Positions 32,482-32,495 of a stretch of 32,495 bases of DNA are shown here, piece after piece (positions within the stretch are counted from its first letter, which is position 1; every line of letters begins with the position of its first letter). The position numbers were made by a program, and so were the translations under genes. This DNA comes from JAFLUQ01 sp964537995 (GTDB lineage Bacteria > Bacillota > Clostridia > UMGS1883): positions 1 to 32,495 of the forward strand of contig CAZICW010000015.1 of NCBI GenBank assembly GCA_964537995.1, read 5' to 3'. The notes beneath the pieces are model-generated. The model worked only from the letters and a program-made list of their open reading frames with translations, did no database searches and was not told the origin of the DNA.

Positions 32482-32495
32482 TTCCGTAAATCAAA

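Overview
The window looks like a chromosomal housekeeping segment of an anaerobic Gram-positive bacterium, most likely class Clostridia (Oscillospirales or Lachnospirales type). Reasons: strong AGGAGG-type ribosome sites, TTGACA/TATAAT promoters, a fatty-acid cluster in the classical Firmicutes order with FabK as enoyl reductase, a GSI-alpha type glutamine synthetase followed by an ANTAR regulator, and meso-DAP synthesis by the DapL aminotransferase route. No rRNA, tRNA, transposase, phage gene or CRISPR array was seen, and no stretch longer than 300 bases lacks a gene.

Layout. (1) 11-2590, minus: a secreted zinc peptidase resembling the anthrax lethal factor/PPEP (M34) catalytic domain, combined with a stalk-like domain and ricin-type lectin modules. 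(2) 2801-9066, plus: branched-chain amino acid genes, ilvA on its own promoter, then ilvB-ilvN-ilvC-ilvD from a strong promoter, closed by an intrinsic terminator at 9101-9154. (3) 9272-13633, plus: a three-gene unit with its own promoter, encoding a D-aspartate-ligase-like ATP-grasp enzyme, an Asp/Glu racemase, and a 792-residue protein that joins a divergent MurE-like ligase to a complete N-acetylglutamate-kinase-like domain. This is the most unusual part of the window. (4) 13763-19988, plus: glnA, an ANTAR regulator with a degenerate receiver, dapF, dapL, purC and purF, all closely spaced and possibly one transcript ending in the hairpin at 20005-20049. (5) 20128-21897, minus: a secreted protein of six chitobiase-C-terminal-like repeats with an acidic tail. 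(6) 22085-23164, plus: a secreted D-Ala-D-Ala carboxypeptidase with a strong terminator. (7) 23407-32481, plus: a complete type II fatty-acid initiation and elongation cluster, fabH-acpP-fabK-fabD-fabG-fabF-accB-fabZ-accC-accD-accA, from a perfect consensus promoter.

How the genes work together. IlvA supplies 2-oxobutyrate to the IlvBN/IlvC/IlvD pathway for Ile, and the same enzymes make Val and the Leu precursor. GlnA makes the glutamine that PurF consumes, and DapL/DapF make the meso-DAP used in the cell wall. AccABCD makes malonyl-CoA, FabD loads it on AcpP, and FabH/FabF/FabG/FabZ/FabK build acyl chains. The ATP-grasp/racemase/Mur-kinase cluster does not fit any of these pathways directly. 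It resembles logic used for amide-linked acidic amino acid products (cyanophycin-like polymers, carrier-protected amino acid pathways or wall modification), but its product cannot be read from sequence alone.
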